Source: Hortaea werneckii
Lineage: Eukaryota > Ascomycota > Dothideomycetes > Mycosphaerellales > Teratosphaeriaceae
NCBI GenBank assembly: GCA_037044905.1
Contig: JBAOKB010000037.1
Span: forward strand, 1,178,001-1,242,000
DNA: 64,000 nucleotides
Direction: 5' to 3'
This document shows positions 11,071 to 22,853 of this stretch, piece by piece. Under the pieces are notes generated by a model, which did not search any database, was not told the origin of the DNA, and saw only the letters and a program-made list of their open reading frames with translations. Both the position numbers and the translations under genes were made by a program. Every line of letters starts with the position of its first letter. Position 1 is the first letter of the stretch.

Positions 11071-13167
11071 TCAACTCATTCCCTTCACCCAACTCCAAAC
11101 ATGCACCCCATTAGCCCAACCCAGCATCCCCGCCACCGTCCCCAAATCTTCCCACCCCAGCGCCCTCGGTCGGAAAATATCAAACACGTCCACGTGATGG
11201 CAGTAGTGCATAGCAACGACCAGCATCGGCGCCCGGAGAAGCACGAAATCGAAGAGCGTTAGCAAAGCCGGGATCCCTAAGGCTAGACGTTCGGCGAGGA
11301 AGAGTTTTATGGTTGTGCGCAAGTAGATGTTCTGGTCTTCACAGGAGGTTTTGACGAAGGTGTCGAGCTCAGAGGGTTTACCTTTCCCGTTTTGTACCTG
11401 GGGCTGCTGATTTTCCGGCGCAGAGGGTTCGGGATAACTTGTCGCGGTCGGCGGACATCGGATGGATTTAAGGAGGGCCCATTTCGCTTCTTTGAGTGGG
11501 TTCGTGATGCTGGAAGGTTGCTGCGCTGCTGTGGAATATTCTTCTATCGCGTTGAGGAGCGTGGGGAGGAGCTCAGGTTGCTCCAAGAAAGCTGTGCGGT
11601 TCTTCTCGTCCGTGGTTAGGCATTCATGATCGAAGGCGCTTTTCGCCGTAGGGTGGTGGACAAAGCGGCTATAGAAGGCCGGAGAGGTGACTTTGATGAT
11701 TAATGTCCGCTTGCGGTCTTCTTCGAAAGTGAAGCCGGGGGAGTAGAGGACGATCTCGGCGTCATCGTGGTGCGCAGGCTCGTAGACCACGCGTAGTGGT
11801 TGGGAGGCTTCGTTCACGGCGTTGGAGATAAAGCACGGAAGAACGCTTCTAGTACCCTTTCCTCTTCCGTGTAGCTCCTGCCTAGACTTGTGGCTGCCAC
11901 TTCAGGCCTGTACCACACATGTAGCTTACGCCGGAAGAATAGCATAGTCGCTTCTTTGACTATACGAGGAAATGTGGCGAAGCCCACCCAGCACCATGTA
12001 GCGATGAATTTTGCAGCTTCCCAGGAGGAGATGGTAGCCGGATCTTTGGGCTCACCATCTGAGTAGATACGAGCTACGATCTTCGGGTGTTCGTCTGACG
12101 AGCGAAGTACGATGGTGGTGTCGATTCGCATCTGCCCGTCTCTTCATATGCAGCGAGTGGATCGACGGCACGAAGTGAGTATGATCCTTTTCGGCTGTTG
12201 AATGGTGAGACATGGAAATCCTTCGACCATGTTTCAGAGAAGACCAAGTGTCTCCCTCTTGTTGTTGTTGTTGTTCTTCTCCTCGGTCGCTGCGCTATCC
12301 GCTCGAAGTAAATACATTCGTCTCTCGTCGAAGGTGTTGTTGACTTCTAGTATCATGTACTTGAGTGCCGTGTCAGAGTCATAAATGTACCAGAAAGACA
12401 CAGGATTAAAGCTGTAGTCAAGGAACCGAGGTGCTGTCACCAGGTAGGCGTACGCATAGTCACGGTCAGTCACACCCTGAGTGTGCAGATACCTCTTCAG
12501 CTTCTCGGAAAGGCTGAGGTGGGCATTTCCCCGACTCAGGTAATCCGCAGAATCAACAACAAACCATCCGGAATGCTGGCTATCAACTGAGAGCATGTTG
12601 CTGATGCGGCCTTGCATTCCGATTGGCACACCCACCAGAAGGTATGAGTACGTGAAGGAGTGTTTCTCAGGGAAAGAGCCGAGAGTGAGTGGTCTTGCTA
12701 GCAAGCAGCAAAGGAGGTAGGACCTGATCCTCAATCCGTTGCTCATGCAAAGACTCGATCTTCGTCTCTTTAGATTCTAGATGCTTGTCTCGAATGACAA
12801 TCGATCCGGCAAATAGAGCGCATAGACTGAGCAGTGAGAACACTTTGGTATGCATCTGCATAGTCGGGTCCTCGAAACGGTATTGCTTGAGTTCCTGCAA
12901 GCTCCAGACGCCAGCCCAGTTCGTGTAGACAAGGTAAAGACCAAGAAAGAGTGTCATATCCTGGATATAGGTCGCATCTTTCTGATCGCCCGTATTATCC
13001 ATGCCTGGCTGAAACAGAAGTACTCTCGCTGCAAAGGTCTTGTGCGGTGGCGTAAAGATGCTCCAGAATAATGTCAGGAATGTCCAGATAAGAACCAGAA
13101 ATGTTCGCTTTGACAACCGGGCATTGTTGTCTGCCGCCGTCTCAGCGCCATGGTCAATAGCACGCAT
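11071..13167 (-). CDS. DUF1365-family membrane protein, frameshifted
   Basis: Uncharacterised family; in bacteria DUF1365 proteins neighbour cyclopropane-fatty-acid synthase genes. The start at 13167 (MRAIDHGAETAADN) precedes two or three membrane segments (RTFLVLIWTFLTLFWSIF, LFLGLYLVYTNWAGVWSL, VFSLLSLCALFAGSIVI). The DUF1365 core follows: YSYLLVGVPIGMQGRISNML, DYAYAYLVTAPRFLDYSFNP, VSFWYIYDSD, MILEVNNTFDERRMYLL, TWSKDFHVSPFNSRKGSYSL. The C-terminal part runs RIDTTIVLRSSDEHPKIVA to WYRPEVAATSLGR and PLRVVYEPAHHDDAEIVLYS. These blocks sit in different frames, with breaks near 12670, 12235, 12132 and 11815. A run of five Asn codons is close to the 12235 break. Order and orientation match one gene. 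It shares a 254-bp divergent promoter with the TMEM234-like gene. Confidence 0.85.
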
Positions 13168-13421
13168 TTTCCGCACCCTCGCAAGGGCGCAAGAAGTGAA
13201 GTTTGTATGCTGCTGTATCTTATTCGAGACAGACGACCGCTTGTGATGCAAGATGTAATGCACGGAAGGGAACGGAAGGGCCGATATCGATCCAACCTGA
13301 CTTGGAAATTGGAGATTGAGGGTGCTGCCTGAGGTTTGAACAACCAACCTTCAGACCGCATCCCATCCCAACCTCACAGGTGTATAGTACGCACGAATGA
13401 TTTATTTGCCGCCTTTTTGCA
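13168..13421. promoter_or_regulatory. Divergent promoter between DUF1365 and TMEM234-like genes
   Basis: The 254 bp separating two opposed start codons must hold the promoters and 5' UTRs of both genes. Nothing here identifies specific elements. Both products are predicted membrane proteins, so co-expression is plausible but only inferred. Confidence 0.6.
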
Positions 13422-13995
13422 TTGAATGCAATGGATGTCCAGTCCACGTCAGAGCCGCCCATCTGGCGTTGGATAGTCGGCTTCTTGCTCGTCGGGGTGG
13501 CTTGGGGATTCACAACGCCCTTCATGCGGAAAGCCGCAGTTGCGCGAGACCTTAAGCCAAAGCCGCAGAGGCCTTTACTCACCGATCCGAAGGTTTCCTG
13601 GTTGAAACGCCAGGCTGCGACAGTCTTCTATGCCATCCGTGACTTGTTGGGAAGTCCCGCATACGCAGTTCCTTTGTTATTGAACATCACTGGTAGCATT
13701 TGGTTCTTCCTCCTTGTTGGGCAGGCTGGTTAGCATTCTTCCATCTCCAAGAGTACAGGCTTGATTCTGACAGCATGATAGAGCTGAGTCTAACAGTCCC
13801 GATAACCAATTCTTTGGCGTTTCTATTTACCGTTCTGGGAGAATGGTGGGCTGAAGGCAAGGTGATATCGAGAGGTACAGCACAGGCTGAGCTCACCTTT
13901 ATCAAATTTTGTTGCTGACAGCAATGATAGATACATGGATTGGAATGACTTTTTGCTTAATCGGCGTTGCGCTCTGCGTGCATGCAAAGAGTTGA
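13422..13995 (+). CDS. TMEM234-like small membrane protein
   Basis: A 154-residue protein encoded by exons 13422-13728, 13782-13874 and 13931-13995. Recognised from the TMEM234 (EamA-like) signature: an N-terminal helix RWIVGFLLVGVAWGFTTPFMRK, the segment GSPAYAVPLLLNITGSIWFFLLVGQAELSLT split at the first intron, VPITNSLAFLFTVLGEWWAEGKV, and a last helix WIGMTFCLIGVALCVHAKS. Length is close to the family norm (about 160 residues) and there are no frameshifts. Function is not established; members of the wider fold are small transporters. Both introns end with nearly the same 3' sequence (CTGACAGCA(A)TGATAG), placing the branch site about 11 nt before the acceptor. Confidence 0.88.
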
Positions 13996-14430
13996 CGTTC
14001 ATCGAAGCTACTGGATATGATTCCTTAACCAAGTGGAAGCACATCTGCATTCAAGTGAGCAGATCAATTCCGTGGACATCGACGGAGAATACGTGACGAA
14101 GGAGCCAAAGAGTGGCCTTGCCACTACAGATCGTACGATATTGACTGCTTCGTCGATAACGTCTGGAGAGTCACTACCACTATTATTGGACTGTCTCGTC
14201 ATCCTTCCCATAAAGAAACGTCTACTCAAGCCGAGAAAACCCGCGTAATGCGCAACGTATGCTTCGGCAAGCACGCTGACAGCACAACTCCTCTACAGGA
14301 TTTTTGTGGTTAGGGCTAGCTCAAAAGCCTGAATCGTGACGTAGTCACGGCGAAAATTCGATATGGATTCAAAATTCCATCATGTACTTAGCGTGCTACT
14401 CTTGGCAAGAGACGAGCTTCAGGATCAACC
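13996..14430. other. Convergent intergenic spacer
   Basis: About 430 bp between the ends of the TMEM234-like and hydantoinase genes. It contains an ORF-like stretch on each strand with no recognisable similarity. Presumably 3' UTRs. Confidence 0.45.
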
Positions 14431-17400
14431 TTACTCTTCCCAGATTTTGTATCCAGTCTCTCTGCCTCTCCGGTACCAGTCCTGGACATATTCGAGACCA
14501 ACGTGAGGGCCATAGACGTCGTCCTGCCACTGCGGGACAGGCGGCTCAAGGCCCGTCTCTTCCTTGCACTTCGCCACAAGCTCCTGCAGAGTGCCTCCTC
14601 TATCGTAGAGCGGAGCCTCTTTCCAGCTCCGCCCGTTCGATGTCAGCACGTAAAGTTTCGGTGGCCGCTTCATCCAGGTCGAGAGTCTCTTCATCGATCA
14701 CGACACCATAGTTTGTCTTAGCGCCTTGTACAGTGACGAGTTTCCGTTTCACCTCGAGGGCGACAGTGGTAGCGGGCCTCATGAGAGGGTCGCCTAAACC
14801 ACCGCCGCCCCAGGTTTGCCACTCGAGTAAATCACTGAGAGACGTCAGCAATAGTAAACCGGGAGGTTGAGAAGAAGGAGACATACCCTGGCTTGACCTT
14901 GACGTGATCACACTTCGACGGCAGAAGCTCGCTTGATGTAGCCGCCTTTACCATCCCCACGGTGAATAGCTTTCCTACTTCGACTACCTGGCTTACCGCC
15001 TCTGACACCCCAGGGCTTAGTAAACCATCGATCATCATGCAGACTGAACTCGCCAGCGGACAAAAAGCGATAAAGCGTCTTCTGCGCATTACCACCCCGG
15101 TTCAGCCCAGCGCCTCCTGTATCCGCGACAGCCTCATTGACCTCGAGCCGAACAGGGAAGTTCAGCTCAATCGCCTCGGTCGGGACGGACTTGATGGCCG
15201 GGAACAAGCAATGGCAATCAGGCCCGTCGCCTTTAGGCCGTGCCGGAACCCCTCCAAAAGCGATCTGATAAAGCTGATACCATTCGCCGTTCGGCTTGAA
15301 GCCGGAGTAGAAGAAGTGCGGGCTATCACTGAAGCCTGCAGCGGTCATGAAGGCCGAGTTCTTCTGGCCAAAGAGCGCTTGCATCACGTCCATGGTGCGG
15401 CCGAGGAAATGCGTTCGGCAGGAGAGTGCGGCGGGTCGGACGGGCTTGAGGAGCGAGCCTTGCGGTATCTCGACGTCGATGAGGTCGTGGAAGCCGTCGT
15501 TGGGGATCGTGTGTGGTGAGTGTACTACTAGGAGGTAGTATCCGACGAACATCCTGAACATGACCTACAAGTTGCTAATTAGTATCTTGATGTCCAACTT
15601 TTTATCGGTCCAGGGTTTACGAGGTCTTACCTCGGAAAGGTAGTAATTGATACTAGAGGAAGCTTGAGGGCTGGTGCCACTCCAATCAAACCTAAGTCAG
15701 AGAAGTCAGCACTGCTACCAGCCACGCTTACAGCAGGAATACTTACCGCAACCTATCCTTCGCCGGTTTCGTCAGGGTGCACTTCAGAGCGAAAGGCCCT
15801 TTCCCATGCCCATCATCGTCCACAAAATCGACAAACGTAGAAGGTTCATCAGTCATGTGCTCCTCAATCAGCTTCCCGACCGCTGTCCGGGTGCGCTCGA
15901 GCAAAATCCCGGTAGAAGCTGCATAGACTTCAGGTCCAAACCGAGCGCACAGCTCGCAAATACGCGTTGCAGCGGTGCGACAGGCTGAGATGAGCGCAAG
16001 CAAGTCTGACCGAAGCCACTCTGGTTGTCGACTATTGCGGCACATTAGCTCCACTATAGAGCGGTTCATCTTCCCCTTCTCGAAGAGTTTCATTGTGGGT
16101 ATTTGCAGTCCGTCGTCGAAGATGGTTTGCGCATCGATGCTCATGGACCCGGGGACTTGACCTTGCACGTCAGTCATGTGTCCGAAGTTGGCAGCCCATC
16201 CGACGAGCTTATGCTCGAAGTAAATCTGCAATTTATGAGCGATCTGCTGACATAAGACATGTATGTTTGTAATGAGATGCATACCGGCAGCAGAATGATC
16301 ACATCATTCAAATGGCTCACAGCACCCTCGACCTCATACACATCGTTCGTGATGAAGATGTCGCCTTCCTCTATCGGATCGACCTCGCCTCGGGAGAGCT
16401 TATGATTCCAAATCTTCAGGAACTGACCGATGAAGCTTCCAAACTGGCCAACAAGCATCTTGCCTTCTGGAGTGGTAATGACATTGAACTCATCCTGCTG
16501 CTCTCGAATCGCAGGCGACATCGAGCACCTCAGCATGAGCGTGTCCATCTCCGCCCTGATTGAAGCGAGAGACGATGCTATTAGAGTCGGTACAGTTGGT
16601 ATATCCTGGACGAGTTTCCTGGCTTCTTCTACCTTCTCTTCGGCTGTCTTGTTGGCGATTGCGCTACCGAAGTTACTTCTGAAAGTCGGCATTTGGTTGT
16701 CTGGCATGGGCGAGATGCATATGTTGCCGACTTTATCAATGACAGCCTCAAACCCTGGCTGAATCAATGTGTTGGAGTCCATCTCGGTGATGACGCAAGG
16801 TCCCTGCATCTGTAGCCTGCCTTGCTAATCGCTGCTCGGTCCCAGAATACTGCCTGATGCTCTTTGCCTTGGACTACAATGGTCTTTTGGCCGATCACTG
16901 CAGTCTCCGGTGGCGTCTCCCCATCAGCTGTCTTGACATGAGGAATCTCAAGGTCTGGCGACGCATCGACACTTGTTACTGTCAACTTCGTAAGCTCCAA
17001 AGCAAAGTTCTCCAGCGTATAGCTGAACTGTTGCTGGTGCATATGATCGAACTTGTTATGGGCAATGCTTTGAAAGCTTTCCATAGGCTGCGCCAAGTCT
17101 TCTGCGGTCAAGGTGATCGTCAACTCGAGCGCCTGGCCTTTGTAGCGTAGGGCGGCTTGGTAAGTCGTTGCAAGAGCCGGATCCGCGCTACCCAGAGATT
17201 CTTTCATTGTCGCCTCGCATTTACGTCTCAAGGCGTCAAATTCACTTCGGAGCGTTTCCATTTTGATCGAGGGAAGGAGTTGTATGAAAGAAGCGGAGAG
17301 TTCATGGCTCATCTTGGTAGTCGCATCGCCTTGAGCACAGAGTATGCCAGGCGCTGCTGGTACAATGAACAGGCCAGGCACCTAGCAGCTTGCCAACGCC

Positions 17401-18899
17401 TGGAACTCTGGTCAGCATGAGCATACGGGAAGGTGAGGAGCATAGGACTAACCGTTCGCACACATAGGCCCTGCTCCTCCAAAAGCGACCATAGCGAAAT
17501 CACCTGGGTTGTGTCCACGCTCGACCGACACAAGGCGGAGCGCGCCATAGATGGCTTCATTCGCCAGATCAATGATAGCCTCGGCCGTTTCAGAACCGTC
17601 TTGCCCATGACCTCTGCCAGTCGGAAGACAGCACCTCGCGCTGCGTCCACGTCAAGCTTGAAGTCTCCTCCTAGCAGAGTCTCGGGCAGATAGCCTAGAA
17701 CAACGTTGGCATCGGTGACCGTTGCTTGCGTGCCACCTCTGCCGTAGCATGCTGGGCCGGGACTAGCACCAGAGGACTCTGGACCAACGCGAAGAGTCTC
17801 CGTCAAAGGATCGAAGAAAGCCAGACTTCCACCGCCAGCGCCAATTGTCCGGACGTCCACGGAAGCTGATCGAACCGTGATGTCGCCGACTACTGTTTCT
17901 CGCCTGAGTTCCGGCTGGCTGTTAGCAATCAGTGCGACGTCGGTAGAGGTACCGCCCATGTCCAGTGTAATCTGTGCGTGATTCAGCAAGTGTTTAGAGT
18001 GCAGGGTGCGATCCGACCTACCAAGTTCTTGTGCTCAGTCGAGTTCGCAATAATGCTTGTGATGCCTTTCACGCCACCAGCTGGCCCTGACATCAGTATG
18101 TTGACAGGCAACTCCCAGCAAGGTTTAGCTCTGTCAAGCCGCCATCACTTTTCAAGATGCGGACTGTAGCTGCGTCATCCTTCAGCTTGTCTTGAAGACC
18201 TTTCAAGTAGTTCTTCACTTCAGGTTTTACCACACTGTTCGTCGCAGCAGTCACCGTACGCTCATACTCTCCAAGCTCCGGAAGGACCTCGTGGGACAGT
18301 GATACTTCCACATCCGGCATCACCTCCTTTACGACCTCGGCTACTTGCTTCTCGTGCTCGCCAGAGACCCACGAGTTGAGGAGGCTGATAGTGACTGCCT
18401 TCACCTTGCCTTTGACAGTTAGAAGTTCCTTCTTCAAAGCTTCCTTGTCCACCGGTTGAACCTCTTGCCCGTCTACTCCGATACGCTCTGGTACTTGTAG
18501 AGTCCTCTCAAGCGGGATGATAGGCGCCGGGGGATCCCATTGAATCCAAGATGCCAGACCACCGGGAATCTGACTTCTCCGCGCTACCAGCACGTCTTTG
18601 TGACCTTCCGTAACGATCAACGCTGCTGGGACACCTTTGCCTTCGAGCAGGGCATTGGTTGCTACAGTACTTCCATGATGAAGGGCATCGAACTTTCCAG
18701 TGAAGCCTTCCTGTGTCTCGATGATGGCACGTAGTTTATCGATGCTGTCCTTGACGCCTATGCTTTGATCGTGGGGTGTTGATGGAACTTTAGCCCTGAA
18801 GACCCGTCCTTTGGGAGAGAAGGCGCAGGCATCCGTGAAAGTGCCACCTACATCTACACCCAGACGGTAGGCATCCGTGGTCGAGGTGATAGTGGTCAT
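14431..18899 (-). CDS. Fused HyuA/HyuB hydantoinase-oxoprolinase family protein
   Basis: An ATP-dependent cyclic-amide (hydantoin or 5-oxoproline type) hydrolase. HyuA half: RLGVDVGGTFTDACAFSPKG, HHGSTVATNALLEGKG, LDMGGTSTDVALI, IGAGGGSLA, ASPGPACYGRGGT. HyuB half: RCSMSPAIREQQDEFNVI, EGDIFITNDVYEVEGAVSHL, GWAANFGHMTDVQG and HTIPNDGFHDLIDVE. Six introns fit: 17972-18021, 17400-17452, 16226-16284, 15692-15746, 15565-15630 and 14835-14886. Single-base frameshifts are required near 18115, 17588, 17375, 16815, 15000 and about 14610. The VDVGGTFTD motif is closer to N-methylhydantoinase A than to the DRGGTFTD of classical 5-oxoprolinase, so the substrate is uncertain. Length (about 1,300 residues or more) suits a fungal fusion protein. 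Confidence 0.9.
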
Positions 18900-19909
18900 A
18901 GCAATGGAATGAAAAGGTAGATGAAACGAGTAACCAACGAAATCCCACGAACCTTACCTGATATATTTACAAGGCGTCCTGAGCTCATATCTGAGACGTT
19001 TAGGCGGGCGATCTCTCAAGCGAGCCATGGTCAGCGGTAGAGATAGGGCGATACTGAGAGCGAGCTATGCCGTGACTGCGGCCGAGCTCCCAAGACTCGG
19101 CTGGCGAACACATGCCAATCTGGACGAACTTGCTCCAAGGGAACCAGCGCGGAGCGGAAATAAGGATCAAAGACCTACGAAGCCCAGGGTGTCGCGCTAT
19201 CTGGGCCTCGTCGTGACCAACCATAGGAGAGAAGGGCGCGATGAGATGTTGGTCCCGGGCAGCAGGTAGAGCGAAGAACAGAGAAGGACCGTCCCCCAGT
19301 CACATCAGCTCACTAAGCACATACTGCCCGCTCTCGCTTCACGTACACCACTGTCCTTGCCCGAGATATCTCAGCCGGGAAAGGATGTGGTGCTTTTGCC
19401 GCCAGAGCTCTATCGGGGGATCTCGCGCGTAACTCGTATCTCACGGCTGAGGATCATGACTTTGGCCGAGTCGCCGAATGGAGACGACAATGGTCCTTCA
19501 TGAGTCGTGCAAGCCATGGCGAATAATTGAGATGCAAGCCTCTCGTCTGCGTTGGTAGCATCAACAGCGTCCCAGGGGCTTGCGGCGTTTTCCGCCAGAA
19601 GCAGACGCTTGGTGGCCTCAGGCAGACCCAACTTTGGACCCGGACGCGCCCGCGCCGGGCGGCCTAGCTCCTCCACCTGTGGACCTCTCGGACCTGACTT
19701 GCTGCAGTATGCCGTCGCCGGAAAGCGATCATTCACTTCAATAATAATGTCATAGAGTATTGGCCTACGACTGCTGCGTCCAACAACTTCCGCTTACTTC
19801 AACCCGAGACTCAGATCATCTCAACCGCACCTTGGTCTCCGGCGCGCTGGATTCCACTTCTTGCGGCAGGTTGAGCATGTGCGAATTGCGATAGCGATCA
19901 GCAGTGAAG
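18900..19909. other. Divergent intergenic region
   Basis: About 1 kb between the hydantoinase start (minus) and TAF8 start (plus), expected to contain both promoters. A minus-strand open frame at 19410-19736 (MNDRFPATAYCSKSGPRG...) encodes a protein-like composition but matches no family I know and is not annotated as a gene. Confidence 0.45.
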
Positions 19910-20889
19910 ATGGCAGAAACCCACGCAGGCGTCAAACGCCCACATTCGGCCATCGAGGAGCAGAGCGGAGAGAAAAAGCGCACCGGGCTCACTACCTCCG
20001 CCATGTGCAGCGGATGCCCGACAACATCGAGCCCGCGCCGCAAGGAAGCGTTGCGCCTGCGTATGTGCCGGACTTTGCGCGCGACCACCTGTTGAAGAGC
20101 TTAGGCGCGGCGTTGACGATAGCCGGCTTTGATGGTGTGCGGCCGGAAGCGTTGGAGATGCTGCGAGAGCATACGGAGGAGTACATGCTGCGATTTGGAC
20201 GATACGTGCGAACATCCATGCAAGGAACACGAAAGATCAAGCCCACGGCGCAAGACTTCTCCATGGCGCTCTCATTGATGCCAAATGCATCGACTGCGTC
20301 TCTGCTGAAGCCACATCTCGACCTTCCGATCCCTGACAGCATCTCATGTCCACCCATACCCAGTCCCGACCCCGAGGACCCCGCCGCGCCTGACCTCAGC
20401 AAGCTCCTTCAGCCACTGTTGCCGCCGCAGCAGGCGAGCTACATACCTAAACATTTCCCAGCTCTCCCGCCCCGGCACACCTGGCAGCAGACTCCGGTCT
20501 TCACAGAGCGCGAGAAGGACTCGAAGAAGATGCGCGAGATGATGACGCAGGAGGGCGTGATGGCCGAACAAGCATTACGAAAGTTGGCCACCGCCGCCAA
20601 AACGGCGACCTCTGAAACTTTGAAAGCGGAGCGAAAGAAGAGCAATGCGCTTAGTGGGCCGGGCAAGGTCAGAGACGGTCCGGGTGCTGCTCACAAGAAG
20701 CGAGGTAGACTCGATGCGTTTGCGGATGTGCTCAAAGATGTTTCATCGGAAGAGACAGGCGAGGATTTAGCGATGGAGGGCACAGAAACGCAACCGGGTG
20801 ATGATATTGATGTGGGTATGCCGGAAGGTGTGGTGGTCAATTATGACATGAATCACTGGCGGCATGGAAAGAAACCGCTGCGGCTGTGA
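19910..20889 (+). CDS. TAF8: TFIID subunit 8 (TAF8), one frameshift
   Basis: Subunit of the general transcription factor TFIID. The N-terminal histone fold is seen as DHLLKSLGAALTIAGFDGV, RPEALEMLREHTEEYMLRFG and RKIKPTAQDFSMAL. The TAF8 C-terminal motif follows: SYIPKHFPALPPRHTWQQTP then VFTEREKDSKKMREMM, and a basic linker with a KKRGR cluster. The ATG at 19910 (MAETHAGVKRPHSAIEEQ) is the natural start, but that frame must shift near 19982 (EKKR|HRAHYLRHVQRMPDN) to reach the histone fold; one base is missing. No introns seen. Because TAF8 is essential in fungi, this break is more likely an error than a real mutation. Confidence 0.92.
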
Positions 20890-21281
20890 AGATTGCGATT
20901 GGGGACTTTTCAGTGTGTTGTTGCTAGCGAGGCGTTGGTGGCTCTGTGTATTCATATTACAGCATGCGTGTACAAGGGCGCCCATAGTTAGGTGGCGTCC
21001 CAGCAAAGGTTGCCTGGTCGGCCATGCACACAGCTTGGTACCTCTCTGTCCGTTTCAGAACAATGTGCAATTCCATGTGGTATCTTTTGAGGCCACTGTG
21101 CAAAGTGAAAACTACGATACCGTTTCCAGTCGCGTAGAAAAGCAGTCACATCACCAAATCACGTGCAGCCTTCAACCTCACCTCGCCCTATCATGAACTC
21201 CCTCCCAACTCGTCGTCTCCACCGTCAATCCATTCGCACACCTGCACTTCGTCAGCTTCTGTCTATACCTCCATATCCGCT
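20890..21281. other. Convergent intergenic spacer
   Basis: About 390 bp between the TAF8 and SOM1 stops; no coding or repeat signal recognised. Confidence 0.5.
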
Positions 21282-21519
21282 CTAATCGAGGGTCTCCTCG
21301 TTCGCGAAACGTACTGTCGGAATAGTTTCAAAATCGGCTCGCAGACAATCTTGCTTCGCGGGCTTTCGCGCGGCCCTTGTAGATTGCACTCGTACTGGAT
21401 GAGCTCTTTCAGCTCGCAGTCTTTCAGTTCCACTGACGGCTTGCGTGCTTTGCCGTGGGGAGGTACTGCGCGTGCTGCTGAAGTCGGGCTGGGTGGAAAG
21501 TCTCGACCATCGGCGCCAT
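21282..21519 (-). CDS. SOM1: SOM1, mitochondrial inner-membrane peptidase accessory subunit
   Basis: Small partner of the IMP1/IMP2 protease that matures inner-membrane and intermembrane-space proteins. The predicted 79-residue protein begins MAPMVETFHPARLQQHAQYL and contains the Som1 core KARKPSVELKDCELKELIQY, then ECNLQGP and KIVCEPILKLFRQ, with the three conserved cysteines in place, and ends NEETLD. Two one-base deletions must be assumed, near 21455 (YLP|HGKARKPS) and 21312 (FRQYV|FANEETLD). The two frames plus the family motif make the assignment firm although no single frame covers the protein. The gene is too short and too broken to stand out as an open frame. It shares a 122-bp divergent promoter with the XRCC2-like gene. 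Confidence 0.85.
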
Positions 21520-21641
21520 CTTTTCCACGCACCTCTCCAGCCAGCCAGACCCCCAAATTGAACGGAGTCTCTGCGCGTTCGGTTTGCACGGTGCTCTGGA
21601 GTTGATGGTTGAAACAAAAACGATTTCTCAAAGATGAATGT
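21520..21641. promoter_or_regulatory. 122-bp divergent promoter, SOM1 / XRCC2-like
   Basis: Only 122 bp separate the opposed start codons. Both transcripts must therefore start from a compact shared promoter or have very short 5' UTRs. It includes T-rich stretches on the SOM1 strand. No specific factor site is claimed. Confidence 0.6.
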
Positions 21642-22846
21642 ATGACCAGGGAAAAAATATTGATGGCAGAAGATCTGGGAAAGACGTTGCTCGCGGAAGT
21701 CGAAGAAGTTGGGTTGGATGAGGTGAGTGTCGTATGTCAAACATTCCAACCTTTCATCTTCTGACAGGACTACAGCTTTTAAACACGCTTCGCACACGAG
21801 ATAACATTACACCAACCCACTTTGGCCTTTCACAACTCGATCGCTTGATAAAAACCATCGTATCAAGCAAATCCGCTGTGGCGAAAGGCACTCCTCCTCA
21901 GGCTGTGGTAGAATTGACCTCAACTGCTAGCGGAGGAGGCAAAACGCATATTCTCTACTGTCTAATCACCATTGCTGTCTGTCCCGAAATCTTCTGGGAG
22001 GTAGAGAGGCATGTGTCGTCATCCTTGACACGGACGGGACGTTCTCGGTGGATCGCCTCGCCCAACAGATCAGAAAGCACCTCACCACCAACCGCACCAC
22101 ATCCAATGCCGAAGAACATCCCGACAAAGACGTTGAAGACATCATCATGTCCAGCCTAAAACACGTCCACCTCTTCCGTCCCCAATCCCTCGCCTCCACC
22201 ATCCGCACCCTCGAGGACCTGCCCTCCCACCTCTTCGACCAAACCCGCCACCACTCCTACGACCGCGTCGTGGGCTTCATCGCCCTAGACTCCGCCTCAA
22301 CCTTCCACTGGCAAACCCGCTGCGACGAAGAAGAAGCGGCCTTACTCGCCCCCACCGAACCACAATCCCCTTCACCACCCACCCTCCAGCAACACCTCCA
22401 ACTACCACCACCTCACGACCGCGCTCCGCAAAGCCACACAGACATTCTCCTGCCCCGCAATCTTCACATCCTGGCATCTAGGCCCAACCACCCACCTCAA
22501 CACCCAAGGACCGGATCCCCGATCCCTACGCCCACCCCTTCCAGCCCCGCTGTCACAAATCCCGCTCCTCCGCTTCATCGTGCAGCGGAAACCAGTCCGG
22601 AAGTTCCCCGTAGGGATGAGTATCGCGGAAGCCCTCCGCGAAGCGGATGCTAGACAGCGAGCGGTAGACGAAGGGAGGTTCGAGTGTGTGGTGAATGAAT
22701 GGGGGATGGATGCGCGGACGGTGGAGCGGGTATCACGGAGTGCAGGGGGGATGGGGTGGGGGTTTCGGATTGGGGCTGATGGGACGGAGGTTGAGTCTGA
22801 TGGCAGCAGGGCGAGGAGATGTAAGGGGATGCGAAGGGAGAGGTAG
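21642..22846 (+). CDS. XRCC2-like RecA/Rad51-family recombination protein, frameshifted
   Basis: Rad51 paralogue acting in homologous recombination repair. Exon 1 is 21642-21722 (MTREKILMAEDLGKTLLAEV...LDE); the intron 21723-21775 joins it in phase to LLNTLRTRDNITPTHFG. Walker A is TSTASGGGKTHILY (about residues 76-89), Walker B is ACVVILDTDGTF, and the later block is RKATQTFSCPAIFTSWHLGP. The C-terminal region runs FPVGMSIAEALREADARQ to a stop at 22846. One-base deletions are needed near 22002 (FW|GGREACVV) and near 22399 (before YHHLTTALRK). The family is assigned from these motifs, and XRCC2-like is preferred over RAD51 or RAD57 because of the N-terminal layout and lack of a helix-hairpin-helix domain. 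A G48 tract begins 8 bp after the stop. Confidence 0.85.
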
Positions 22847-22853
22847 TGGGGGT

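Noticed and set aside
19410..19736. Minus-strand 108-codon open frame
   Set aside because: Protein-like composition but no recognised domain, no splice support and placed in a promoter region.
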